This document shows positions 16,074 through 25,100 of a DNA stretch of 39,677 nucleotides, piece after piece. A model generated the notes under the pieces. That model saw only the letters and a list, made by a program, of their open reading frames with translations, was not told the origin of the DNA and did no database searches. Position 1 is the first letter of the stretch. Every line of letters begins with the position of its first letter. This DNA comes from CG-Epi1 sp964634895 (GTDB lineage Archaea; Thermoplasmatota; Poseidoniia; MGIII; CG-Epi1), in NCBI GenBank assembly GCA_964634895.1, contig CAZWJS010000012.1, positions 1 through 39,677 of the forward strand, given 5' to 3'. Both the position numbers and the translations under genes were made by a program.

Positions 16074-17903
16074 ATGGTTCGAAGTGAAGGATCAATCTGG
16101 AAACGAATTATTGTATCTATAAAAAAATTAAATACGAAAATAAGAAGGGCTGTAATAGGAACTCTAGTTTGGTTCAGATTAGGCAATACTATATTTGTTG
16201 AAAGGCGATTGGAAACGAGATTCATCAAAATCTCTTCAAGTAGAATGATTGGATTAAAAATGCTTGAAGAGATTATTACCAAAAATATCGAACATCACAA
16301 TTTTGATAGGGTTCTTAAAAAATTAGAACTAGCTGTGTCTTTTCTAAATGAAAAAAATGAAAACAAATCTATGGAAAGATTGTATATTGCCGGTTTAAGA
16401 GCACTCTCCACATTTAACCTTCAAAAAAGTATTGAATTTGGAGAACAATACCTTGATGATATTGCTGATGAGAATGCTATTCAATCACTTGTTACGTTCT
16501 ATCAACGTTGCGGGCATATTGAAAAACCTTACAAATTATTAAAAAAAATCAAATCATCAAGATGGAAGGACAAAGAAGAAGAGAAATTAAAAAAAGAACT
16601 GGATTTGCTCCAAAATGGAATATTTTACAAGGATGACGACTCAGCTGAAATTGAAGAATTGCCTAAAAACATAATGTATCATGTAAACCAATCACTTCCT
16701 CATCATTCTAGCGGGTATGCAATTAGAACCCAGTCACTCCTAAAAAATTTAAAAAAAAAGAATTGGAATATAGAAGCATATGCAAGGATTGGATATCCTA
16801 ACGACAGATATGATTTTACAGGTTTGAGGACTGTTGATTCGTTAAACAATGTTGACGGAGTAAATTACCATTTTGTCCCATCTAGAAAAAAAGGAATTGG
16901 GTTACTAGACATACAGAAATATCAGGATGAGAGTGTTAAATTAATTATTGAACAAGCAAAGAAATTCAAGCCTTCCATTATACATTGTGCTTCTAATTAT
17001 TCATGTGGATTGGCTGGAACAGCTGCAGCCAAATTACTTGGAATTCCTTCAATATATGAAGTTAGAGGGCTATGGCATGTAACAAGAACATCAAAACAAT
17101 CTGAATATGCAAATTCCGATCATTATAGAATGATTGAAAAATTAGAAGCGCAGGCTGCAAAGAATGCAGATCACGTTTTTGCTATCACTCAGGGTGTAAA
17201 AAATGTCTTAACTAAAAATGGTGTGAATGAAAGAAATATAACAATTTTACCTAATGCTGTAGACCCTATTCAATTCAAACCAATCAAAAAAAATAAAAAA
17301 TTAGAAGAAAAATTAGGTTTAATTGACAAAATAACTATTGGATATATTGGCTCCTTTACAGACTATGAAGGATTAGATTATCTCCTGAAAGCTTTGTCTA
17401 TTTTAAAAGAGAAATATTATGAAAAAGTCAAAGTAATACTAGTGGGTGATGGAACTGCGTATGGCGAACTTAAACGCCTTAGCAAAGAATTAAATTTAGA
17501 AGATATAATCCATTTTACGGGAAGAATTGAGCATAGTGATGTTTTGGATTACTACTCTGTAATAGATGTCGCAGTTTACCCTCGTAAAGGCACCTCCGTT
17601 TGCGAAATCGTGTCTCCATTAAAACCTCTTGAGGCTATGGCAATGGGAAAAGCCATAATTGCTTCAGAAGTAGATGCTCTTGCTGAGATGATCATGAATG
17701 AACAGACTGGCTTACTTCATGCAAGAGATGATATCAATAATCTAACTGATAAGCTCGAAAAGTTGATTCTTAACTCAAAACTACGGGCTCAATTAGGAGA
17801 AAATGCTAAGAAATGGGTTGTAAAAAACCGTACTTGGGAAGATGCTAGTAAAAAAGTAGACGCCGTATACAAACAACTAATTAACCCCAAGAGAATTGAG
17901 TAA
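16074..17903 (+). CDS. GT4 glycosyltransferase with N-terminal helical domain
   Basis: The product has about 609 residues. I chose the ATG at 16074; a TTG just before it (16071) is equally possible. Residues 60-190 are helical and TPR-like (KSIEFGEQYLDD, SLVTFYQRCGHIEKPYKLL). From about 195 the GT-B fold begins, with SLPHHSSGYAIRT, the acceptor region HCASNYSCGLAG and IYEVRGLWHVT. The donor domain follows, with ITILPNAVDP, IGYIGSFTDYEGLDYLL, VGDGTAYGELK, HFTGRIEH and SPLKPLEAMAMGK, the nucleotide-sugar-binding Glu region. Gly-rich HSSGYAIRT fits a GT4 N-domain. It is a tandem paralogue of the next gene and probably adds sugars to the glycan exported by the neighbouring ABC transporter. Confidence 0.85.
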   Translation: MVRSEGSIWKRIIVSIKKLNTKIRRAVIGTLVWFRLGNTIFVERRLETRFIKISSSRMIGLKMLEEIITKNIEHHNFDRVLKKLELAVSFLNEKNENKSMERLYIAGLRALSTFNLQKSIEFGEQYLDDIADENAIQSLVTFYQRCGHIEKPYKLLKKIKSSRWKDKEEEKLKKELDLLQNGIFYKDDDSAEIEELPKNIMYHVNQSLPHHSSGYAIRTQSLLKNLKKKNWNIEAYARIGYPNDRYDFTGLRTVDSLNNVDGVNYHFVPSRKKGIGLLDIQKYQDESVKLIIEQAKKFKPSIIHCASNYSCGLAGTAAAKLLGIPSIYEVRGLWHVTRTSKQSEYANSDHYRMIEKLEAQAAKNADHVFAITQGVKNVLTKNGVNERNITILPNAVDPIQFKPIKKNKKLEEKLGLIDKITIGYIGSFTDYEGLDYLLKALSILKEKYYEKVKVILVGDGTAYGELKRLSKELNLEDIIHFTGRIEHSDVLDYYSVIDVAVYPRKGTSVCEIVSPLKPLEAMAMGKAIIASEVDALAEMIMNEQTGLLHARDDINNLTDKLEKLILNSKLRAQLGENAKKWVVKNRTWEDASKKVDAVYKQLINPKRIE

Positions 17904-17907
17904 AACG

Positions 17908-20640
17908 ATGCGATGGTTCAGATGGGGGGGCAAAACAACTAAATCTGAGAAAACGTCACTAAAATTACTACGAAGGGGGAATGATGAGGGTGTTATTGAA
18001 TTAACTGAACAAACACTTGATTCTGGCTTGCCCTTAAAGGAAATGCAGGCCATTGTACGAAACATAATCGATTTGCATGGTTCAAAATCTGTAATTGATA
18101 GAGCATCCATTATTCTTGAGTTTTGCCAAAAAGAGAATGTCTCTTTAGAAAATTCTCGTAATTTTTATACTGCTACAACCCGTGCCTTATCCTTCTACAA
18201 TAACCAAGAAGCCATAGACTTCGGAGAAAAATATCTTACTTATTTTAATGATGTGCGGACTGTGCATTCTCTTGTAAAGTTTTACCTACACACCGAAAAT
18301 ATAGAAAGGCCTCTAGAATTGCTAGAACAATTAAAAATAGATGATTGGCATATTGAAACAAAAACTATACTAGAAGAACGCTTATTTCTGAAAAAACTTG
18401 AAGGAGAATACAAAGAAGAACTTGCCTCTCTTATTTCATTAGACGACAAGGAAATTAAGGCATTTGTGTCTATGTTAAAAGATAAGACTAAAGATGAAAT
18501 CAAAGCTTATCGCCTAGCTTATCAATTACTTATTGAAGATTTTAAAAAAACCAAACGTCATTCTCAATTAATTATAGAATATGGAGAAAAAATATTAACT
18601 AAATTCAAATCAAGCATCTACATAAGGCGCCAGGTCTCTGATGCTCATATTTACAGAGGAAATATCACAAAGGCCCTGAAAATTCTCGAGGAGCATCCTG
18701 ACCAACAAATAAACTTTGTGAAATTAAAAAAACAATCAATAAGTGAATTACTAGAGCTTTACACAAATGGATTTACTCATAAATTTAAAAAAATGGATAA
18801 CAAATATGAAACGAAGTCTGAGAAGATATTCTACCTTCTTCATAACAGTTTACCCTACGACTCGGGAGGTTATGCTACTAGGACGCACGGAATTTTGTCA
18901 CAAATCAAGCGCAGAGGTTGGGAAATACAAGGCGTAACTAGACTTGGCTATCCTAATGACCGTGAAAAACATAAAGAGGTCAAATGGAAAGAATCCTCGT
19001 TGATTGATGATGTTCTTTACAAACGAATTAAAAAAGGAAATATAGGTCATGGAAAGCTGCCGCTCAATCAATATCTCCATGAAAATGTTAATATGATTTA
19101 TGATTATGCGGTGCAAGAAAAACCTAGAATCATTCACGCGGCATCGAACTTCATGAATGGATTGGCTGCCAATTTTGTTTCTAATGCATTGGGCATTCAT
19201 AGCATTTACGAGGTTAGAGGATTATGGGAAATTACACGCATCTCTCGTCAACCTTATTGGAAAAACTCTGAATATTATGAAATGATGTGGAGATTAGAAG
19301 CTCAGGCTGCGAATGAAGCTGATACTGTTATTTGTATTACAGAAGCTCTGAAAGATGAGATGATAAGTAGAGGGGTTGACAAAGAAAAAATTCGTGTAGT
19401 TCCAAATGGAGTAGATATTAATCGATTTGTTCCCAGAGATAAAGACAAGAAACTTGAAAACGAATTGAAACTTGATGGTAAAAAAGTAATAGGTTATGTA
19501 GGAAGTATTGTACAATACGAAGGCTTAGATTATTTACTTGAAGCTCTAGCTATCCTAAAAAAAAGAGGAATCACTAATTTAGCCCTACTTATTGTTGGAG
19601 ATGGAGACAAATTAGAAGATATTAAGGCATTATCATCAAAATTAGAATTAGATGACATAACGACATTTACTGGTAGAGTACCTCATGAGAAAGTAACTAA
19701 CTATTACTCACTAATTGATATCGCACCTTTTCCACGCAAAAGTTTGCCAGTCACTGAAATGGTCTCACCTTTGAAGCCGTTTGAAGCAATGGCTCTCAAT
19801 AAAATAATTCTAGCCTCAGACGTTGCTGCTTTGAAAGAAATTATTGATAATGGAGTGAACGGTTTCTTGTTCAAAAAGGATAACGTCAATGATTTAGCCA
19901 ATAATTTGGAATTATTGATTAAAAAACCAGATTTAGGAAAAAAATTTAATCCTCGTGGATGGGTTCAAGAAAATCGCAACTGGGAATATGTAACTAATGA
20001 GTTAGAAGATATCTATCTCAGACTGACTGCCGTCCCGCTTGAAAAAATAAAGCTGTCTTCAGGCATTCTAGATATATTAGAAAAATATAAGGAAAAGTAT
20101 CAACAAGAAAAACCTAACTTCTTGAGAAGAGATGACTATGCTAGATGGTCACATGTAGAAGGGCTCCTTAAATCTCGTGGATCATTGCTCGATGTGGGCA
20201 TTGGAATCGGTCAATTCATTAATACTCTAGCTGCAAAAGAAAGCTTCTCTAAACTATATGGCGTGGATATTGAACCTCACTCTTCGTTTTTGCGATTTTA
20301 CGATAACTATTCTATTGATTATGTTTCAATATCTGACCTTCATTATGCTGATAATGAATTCGATATTGTTACTTGTATGGAAACTCTTGAGCATCTTGAT
20401 GATCAAACCTTTGAGAAAGGATTAGCTAATTTAAGGCGAGTATGTAAAGAACAATTGATTATCACTGTTCCATACTGTGAGGAACCACTAAGTAAATTTC
20501 ACCGACAAAAATTCGATATTAGAAAACTAAAAACGATATTCCCTGAAGCTAAAATAACGCTACTAAGCAAAGGTACAAAACAAAATAGTGCAAAGAAAGT
20601 CTATTGGTGTATGATAGAAGAAAATTTAAAGACTAATTGA
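17908..20640 (+). CDS. GT4 glycosyltransferase fused to a C-terminal SAM methyltransferase
   Basis: The product has about 910 residues from the ATG at 17908; a TTG at 17896 would overlap the previous gene by 8 bp. Residues 1-305 are helical and TPR-like, homologous to the upstream gene but longer. About 310-705 is a GT4 domain (SLPYDSGGYATRT, IYEVRGLWEIT, VVPNGVDINRF, IGYVGSIVQYEGLDYLLEAL, VTEMVSPLKPFEAMALNK). The last 190 residues are a class I methyltransferase: SLLDVGIGIGQF is motif I, YGVDIEP follows, and NEFDIVTCMETLEHLDD is motif IV onward. Coupling a transferase to a methylase suggests that the sugar added is methylated, or that the chain end is capped, as in methyl-terminated O-antigens (inference). 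The last 15 bp overlap the convergent arsC-like gene. Confidence 0.87.
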   Translation: MRWFRWGGKTTKSEKTSLKLLRRGNDEGVIELTEQTLDSGLPLKEMQAIVRNIIDLHGSKSVIDRASIILEFCQKENVSLENSRNFYTATTRALSFYNNQEAIDFGEKYLTYFNDVRTVHSLVKFYLHTENIERPLELLEQLKIDDWHIETKTILEERLFLKKLEGEYKEELASLISLDDKEIKAFVSMLKDKTKDEIKAYRLAYQLLIEDFKKTKRHSQLIIEYGEKILTKFKSSIYIRRQVSDAHIYRGNITKALKILEEHPDQQINFVKLKKQSISELLELYTNGFTHKFKKMDNKYETKSEKIFYLLHNSLPYDSGGYATRTHGILSQIKRRGWEIQGVTRLGYPNDREKHKEVKWKESSLIDDVLYKRIKKGNIGHGKLPLNQYLHENVNMIYDYAVQEKPRIIHAASNFMNGLAANFVSNALGIHSIYEVRGLWEITRISRQPYWKNSEYYEMMWRLEAQAANEADTVICITEALKDEMISRGVDKEKIRVVPNGVDINRFVPRDKDKKLENELKLDGKKVIGYVGSIVQYEGLDYLLEALAILKKRGITNLALLIVGDGDKLEDIKALSSKLELDDITTFTGRVPHEKVTNYYSLIDIAPFPRKSLPVTEMVSPLKPFEAMALNKIILASDVAALKEIIDNGVNGFLFKKDNVNDLANNLELLIKKPDLGKKFNPRGWVQENRNWEYVTNELEDIYLRLTAVPLEKIKLSSGILDILEKYKEKYQQEKPNFLRRDDYARWSHVEGLLKSRGSLLDVGIGIGQFINTLAAKESFSKLYGVDIEPHSSFLRFYDNYSIDYVSISDLHYADNEFDIVTCMETLEHLDDQTFEKGLANLRRVCKEQLIITVPYCEEPLSKFHRQKFDIRKLKTIFPEAKITLLSKGTKQNSAKKVYWCMIEENLKTN

Positions 20641-21024
20641 ATTTTTTAGAAAGCCTTCAATTCTTTCACTTATTTCATCTCTTGCCCTGCGAAACTCTTC
20701 TAAAGTCTCGGGATCATCAATTGGCCAATGTTCTCGTTTACATGATTTTGGCCAGTGCATCATAACACAGGTTTCGTCAGCTGAACTACAGAGAGTAATG
20801 GCAAAATCTGCATCTTTCCAATTAGTATCATCAAGGCTTTTAGATGTTTGATTTGAAATGTCTAAACCAATTTCTTCCATGACTTTTATCGCAGTTTGAT
20901 GAAGGCCTTCTGGTTTAGTACCGGCACTTAGAACTGAAAAATCAGGTTTCATGTTTTTTAGCAATCCTTCTGCCATTTGAGACCTAGCTGCATTACCTGT
21001 ACAAACAAACAATATCAAAGACAC
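20626..21024 (-). CDS. arsC: Arsenate reductase, thioredoxin-coupled ArsC type (LMW phosphatase fold)
   Basis: The product has 132 residues from the GTG at 21024. ILFVCTGNAARSQMAEG carries the phosphatase-type P-loop with the nucleophilic Cys (C8), and TLCSSADETC carries the pair C79/C86. This Cys8/79/86 spacing is that of Staphylococcus aureus pI258 ArsC (C10/C82/C89), which uses thioredoxin for recycling. REHWPIDDP is also typical. The frame extends upstream to an ATG at 21090, but the added 22 residues are absent from the family, and a TATA box at 21045-21052 sits 24 bp before the GTG, favouring it. A protein-tyrosine phosphatase is the alternative, but the C79/C86 pair argues for the reductase. 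Confidence 0.82.
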   Translation of the reverse strand: MSLILFVCTGNAARSQMAEGLLKNMKPDFSVLSAGTKPEGLHQTAIKVMEEIGLDISNQTSKSLDDTNWKDADFAITLCSSADETCVMMHWPKSCKREHWPIDDPETLEEFRRARDEISERIEGFLKNSISL

Positions 21025-21044
21025 ATTAGGGCATTGCAATCGTC

Positions 21045-21052
21045 TATAAAAT
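21045..21052 (-). promoter_or_regulatory. TATA box for arsC-like gene
   Basis: The minus strand reads TTTTATAG at this point, about 24 bp upstream of the GTG at 21024. It decides the start: the ATG at 21090 lies upstream of the promoter. Confidence 0.5.
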
Positions 21053-21154
21053 AGCAAAAGGCTTGTTACTATAAACTGATGTTCCACCATCTAAAAATAG
21101 GTGGAAAAAGGTGGTCCAACAGACTCTTTTACCCTAGGCACCTCTATGGAAAAA

Positions 21155-21163
21155 CTTTAAAAG
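21155..21163 (+). promoter_or_regulatory. TATA box for the Fic-like gene
   Basis: CTTTAAAAG lies about 27 bp before the ATG at 21187, consistent with a leaderless mRNA beginning there and not at the upstream ATG (21079). Confidence 0.45.
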
Positions 21164-21186
21164 GTGGAACCAATACGAACAAACTC

Positions 21187-22182
21187 ATGGTGTACTTAAC
21201 AAAGAAGACTACACGAGGGCAACAATACTACTACCTCGTTAAATCTTTCAAGTATGATGGACGCGTTGAAAAAGTCCAAAGATACTTAGGTTCAGAGGAA
21301 CCTAATGAATCGGAATTAGAACGATTAAAACAAGTACACTCTAGTGAACTTGAATTAGCTGCAATTGAAAGAATGGCCATGATGTCCTCTGAAACATACA
21401 GAACGCCGTATCTTGACAAAGATGCCTTGTTAGGATTAGAACGTATGCGCTTTTTGAATAGAGCCTTACATCGCCTCCAAGACGTAGATGAGAGAACTAG
21501 ACAGAATTCATTGAATTTAATCGAAACTATTTCTGGAAATATGGCTTTGTCATCTAATCCACTTACAATCGAAAATGTTGAGGCTATTTTTAATCAAGAT
21601 AGAGCGCCAGCTGGTGTTCCTCTTTCTAAAGTTCTTGAAGTCCTTTCACTAAGAAGACTCTATAATGATATTTCAGATAGAATCTCTAAATTAGGAAAAA
21701 GAACTATTCTAAGACTTCATCAAGAATTATTTGAAGGCACTGGAAAAGGAGGAAATTTGAGAGAAGATTCTGCAAGCTTGCCGGGCTCCGCATTTATGCC
21801 TCCTCCTGCAATTCTTGTTGAAGATGAGTTAGAAGGGCTCCTACAATGGTGGCATGATCCCTCGCCGTTACATCCTTTTGAAAGGGCTGTTTTGTTCCAT
21901 CACCGATTCCAACAAGTTAGACCTTTTGAAACAGGTAATGGTTTAGTAGGGCGCTTAATACTCGACGGCATGCTTTTGAGAGCTGGACTTTCAACGACCA
22001 AGTGGCAAAAAGAAAATCGTTCTGAATATTTATCAGGGTTGGTTGCAGGAGATCGTGGCGATAGAACTAATTTAATAGCTGCTTTCTGGAATTCTTATTG
22101 TAATCAACACAAACCAACTGTAGATGGAAGTAAAGATGCGCTGCATCTTTCACCTCGACAATCTCAATTGGAGGCTTTCTGA
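21187..22182 (+). CDS. Degenerate Fic-domain protein (catalytic His replaced)
   Basis: The product has 331 residues from the ATG at 21187. The frame extends to an ATG at 21079, but the added residues look non-homologous and precede the TATA box. The N-terminus (RGQQYYYLVKSFKYDGRV, then QRYLGS) resembles the short domain found in archaeal Fic proteins. The Fic core ends with HHRFQQVRPFETGNGLVGR (239-256). Canonical Fic is HPFxxGNGRxxR; here the catalytic His is Arg (R245) and the GNGR Arg is Leu (L253), while G-N-G and the last Arg (R256) remain. AMP transfer is therefore unlikely. The stop is immediately followed by smc with no gap, and the smc SD lies in its end. Confidence 0.8.
   Translation: MVYLTKKTTRGQQYYYLVKSFKYDGRVEKVQRYLGSEEPNESELERLKQVHSSELELAAIERMAMMSSETYRTPYLDKDALLGLERMRFLNRALHRLQDVDERTRQNSLNLIETISGNMALSSNPLTIENVEAIFNQDRAPAGVPLSKVLEVLSLRRLYNDISDRISKLGKRTILRLHQELFEGTGKGGNLREDSASLPGSAFMPPPAILVEDELEGLLQWWHDPSPLHPFERAVLFHHRFQQVRPFETGNGLVGRLILDGMLLRAGLSTTKWQKENRSEYLSGLVAGDRGDRTNLIAAFWNSYCNQHKPTVDGSKDALHLSPRQSQLEAF
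22170..22174 (+). promoter_or_regulatory. Shine-Dalgarno for smc, deciding a TTG start
   Basis: GGAGG lies 8 bases before the TTG at 22183 and inside the end of the Fic-like gene. It supports the TTG start and coupling of smc to that gene. Confidence 0.65.
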
Positions 22183-25100
22183 TTGAGACTTCTCGAACTT
22201 GAGTTCGAGAATTTTAAATCTTTCAAAGGCCACGTTACCGTCCCTCTCGGACCTGGATTTACATGCATAACAGGCCCTAATGGTTCAGGAAAATCCAATA
22301 TTACGGATGCGATACTTTTCATTCTCGGTTCGAGATCTACAAAATTACTGAGAGCTAGAAAACTAAAGCAACTGATTCACGGCTTTCAAGAAGGAAGTAA
22401 AAAAAGAACAGGACCTAAATCATGTAAAGTGTCTATGGTCTTTGACAATCAAGACCGCTTTTTAGCCATAGAAAGAGACCAAATAACTTTTACAAAAGGA
22501 ATTAAATTAAGAGGAAAAGATACTACTACTTATTATCAAATCGATGGCGTCAAATCTTCAGCAAGTGAATTTGAAACGTTGTTCTCAAGGGCTGGCCTCT
22601 ACGCAACAGGGTATAACATAATTCAACAAGGTGATGTCATTCAAACCTCATTGATGTCCGGTACTGAAAGAAGGAGAAAGATTGAAGATGTAGCTGGAAT
22701 CACAGCCTATGACAACAGACTTAGAAGAACTAGAAGTGCTAGAAATTCAGTAGAGGCTGATGTAACCTTATTGAACGAAAGGGCTAAAGAATCAAAAAGA
22801 AATCTAAATCAACTTGAAAGAGAGAAACACGATGCGGAAAAATTAGAAAAGATAATTGATGAGATTAAAGAAAATGATATTTTTCTTAAATTTAGGACTA
22901 TTTTTGACTTAGAAGCTGAGATTGAATCAAGAAAAGGCGTTGTTGAGAAATATACGAAAGAATTAGAGAAATTAGAGAAAAAACAGGGCAAATTAAAATT
23001 AGATATTGATAAAAATCAACAGAAATTTGAAGATGTTGAAAAAAACATTGCGGTTTCTGGTGGAGACAGAGCACGCGAATTGCAAGAAGAATTGGATAAA
23101 GTAAGAGTTGCACATGCTCTATCTGAACGTAACGCAAGCGCTGCAATCAAAGAAATAGAACAATTGGAGAATTCTAGGAAGATTCTTAATGATGAACTTA
23201 AAATTGCATCAGGCGAATTGAAAAAAATTGTTGATGAAATAAAAAAAATAAAAAAAGAAGTTAAGAAGTGTGAGAACAAAATAGGCACAAAAGTGGGCAG
23301 ACTTAGCGAATTAGAAGGGGCTGCTGCCAATAATTCTGAGACTGTGTCAAAGAACAGAGATGATTTAGAAAAATTGCGCAAAGAAGCTGGGGAATTGGAG
23401 ATGCAAAGGCACCGACTTGAAGGTGAAAAAGAACAGCTTGAAATTCAACTGAATACTGCTGAGGAACAAGTTATTAGATCAAAGAAATGGTTAGAATCAA
23501 TTGAAATTGATGTAAAGGAGGCTGACTTCCAATTGAAGGATTTACAAGTCGGAAAAGATTCTACTGCTAAGAATTTAGATAAAATAAAAATAAAACATAA
23601 GGACATCTTGGCTACTATAGAAACGCACCAAAACAAATTATCTAAAATTGAAATAAAATTAAGAGAAAAATCCATGAAACTAGCTTCCCAAGAAGCTGCC
23701 CAAAGAGCTAGAGAAGAATTTGGAGGATATGCAAAGGGTGTGACTGCAATTCTTCAATGTAGAGATGAAAAGAAATTAAGTGGAATTATTGGAACGATTG
23801 CTGAATTAGGGAGAGTTGACCAAAAGTATGCTACTGCATTAGAAGTTGCAGCTGGAACTAGTCTACAATCCATCGTAACTGAAAATGATCAAGCTGCTGC
23901 TGAAGCTATTGAATTTCTAAAAAGAAACAAAATTGGAAGAGTTCGTTTTCTTCCTCTTAACAAAGTTCATTCATACAAACCTAGAGCTAATGCTTTACTG
24001 GTATCAAAAAAAGAGGGAGCTCTTGGATTTGCGCAAGACTTAGTGAAATTTGATAGGCGATACAAAGATGCTTTCGGAAATGTTTTCGGAGATACTGTAA
24101 TCATGGACTCATTAACTAATGCTCGAAGACACCTTGGAAAAAGTAGAATGGTGACGCTACAGGGTGAATTACTAGAGAGTGGTGGGGCACTGATTGGAGG
24201 TACTGCTCCACAGAGCGGAATTCATTTCGGTACTTCTGAAAGAAGTGACCTCGACAAATTGACTACTGAAATTAAAAATTTAGATTCTGAGAAATTGAAG
24301 ATTGCTTCTGAAATAAGCAATATGATGGAAGAAGCAGGTAAGTTGGCTACCACTAGACAAGAGCTAGAGAGTGAAAGAGCTGCATTCCAAACACGCGTTA
24401 CTGATTATGATGGAAGAGCTGATGAAATCAAAAAACGTCTAGATGAATCTAAAGAAGCTGTCAAAGCTAGAGAGGGCATGGTAGAAGCTCTGCAAGGTGA
24501 AATAATTGAAAGACAGGGATTCCTTGAAAGCCTAGAAGGAGATATTACAGAGGTCACAAATAAAATTACAAAATCATCTAAAGATCTTCAAATTATAGCT
24601 GGTGGAAAGACATCAAAAATAATAGGTGATTTGCAAACGGAAGTAGAACAAAATAGACAAGAATTATCTACTTTCCAGGCTCAATTTGCTTCTTTAGCAG
24701 CCAAAGAAGATTCTATGAAATCTGAAGTTGGGCGGCTTAAAGGAGAATTGAATATAAATCAAGGAGAGCAAAAAGATTTACAAACTACTAAGAAATCTGA
24801 AACTAAAAATGTAAAGGTGCTTAATAAGAAACTAGATTATCTAAGAAAAGAAGAACAGCATAAGTTCAAGGAATTAAAAGGATTGAGAGATGAACGTGAT
24901 GAACTACATGATTTATTATCTGATTTGAAAAATGATTTGTCTATAAGTCAAGAACTGAAAAGAAATCGAAAACATGCTAAAGATGATTTGAATTTAGAGG
25001 TTAGGACCAGAGAACCAAAACTACTCGATGCTAAAGAACGGATTCCAGAAGGAACAAAAACACCTAAGACTGTTCTGAGCCGAGAAAAATTGGAAATACA

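Noticed and set aside
20641..20648. T-rich run as a terminator after the glycan cluster
   Set aside because: Only six T residues, and they lie inside the convergent arsC coding region; support is too weak to annotate.
21025..21090. N-terminal extension of ArsC to the ATG at 21090
   Set aside because: The TATA box lies between this ATG and the GTG at 21024, and the extra 22 residues are not in the family.
21079..21186. N-terminal extension of the Fic-like protein to the ATG at 21079
   Set aside because: It precedes the likely TATA box (21155-21163), overlaps the divergent arsC frame, and the added residues look unlike the family.
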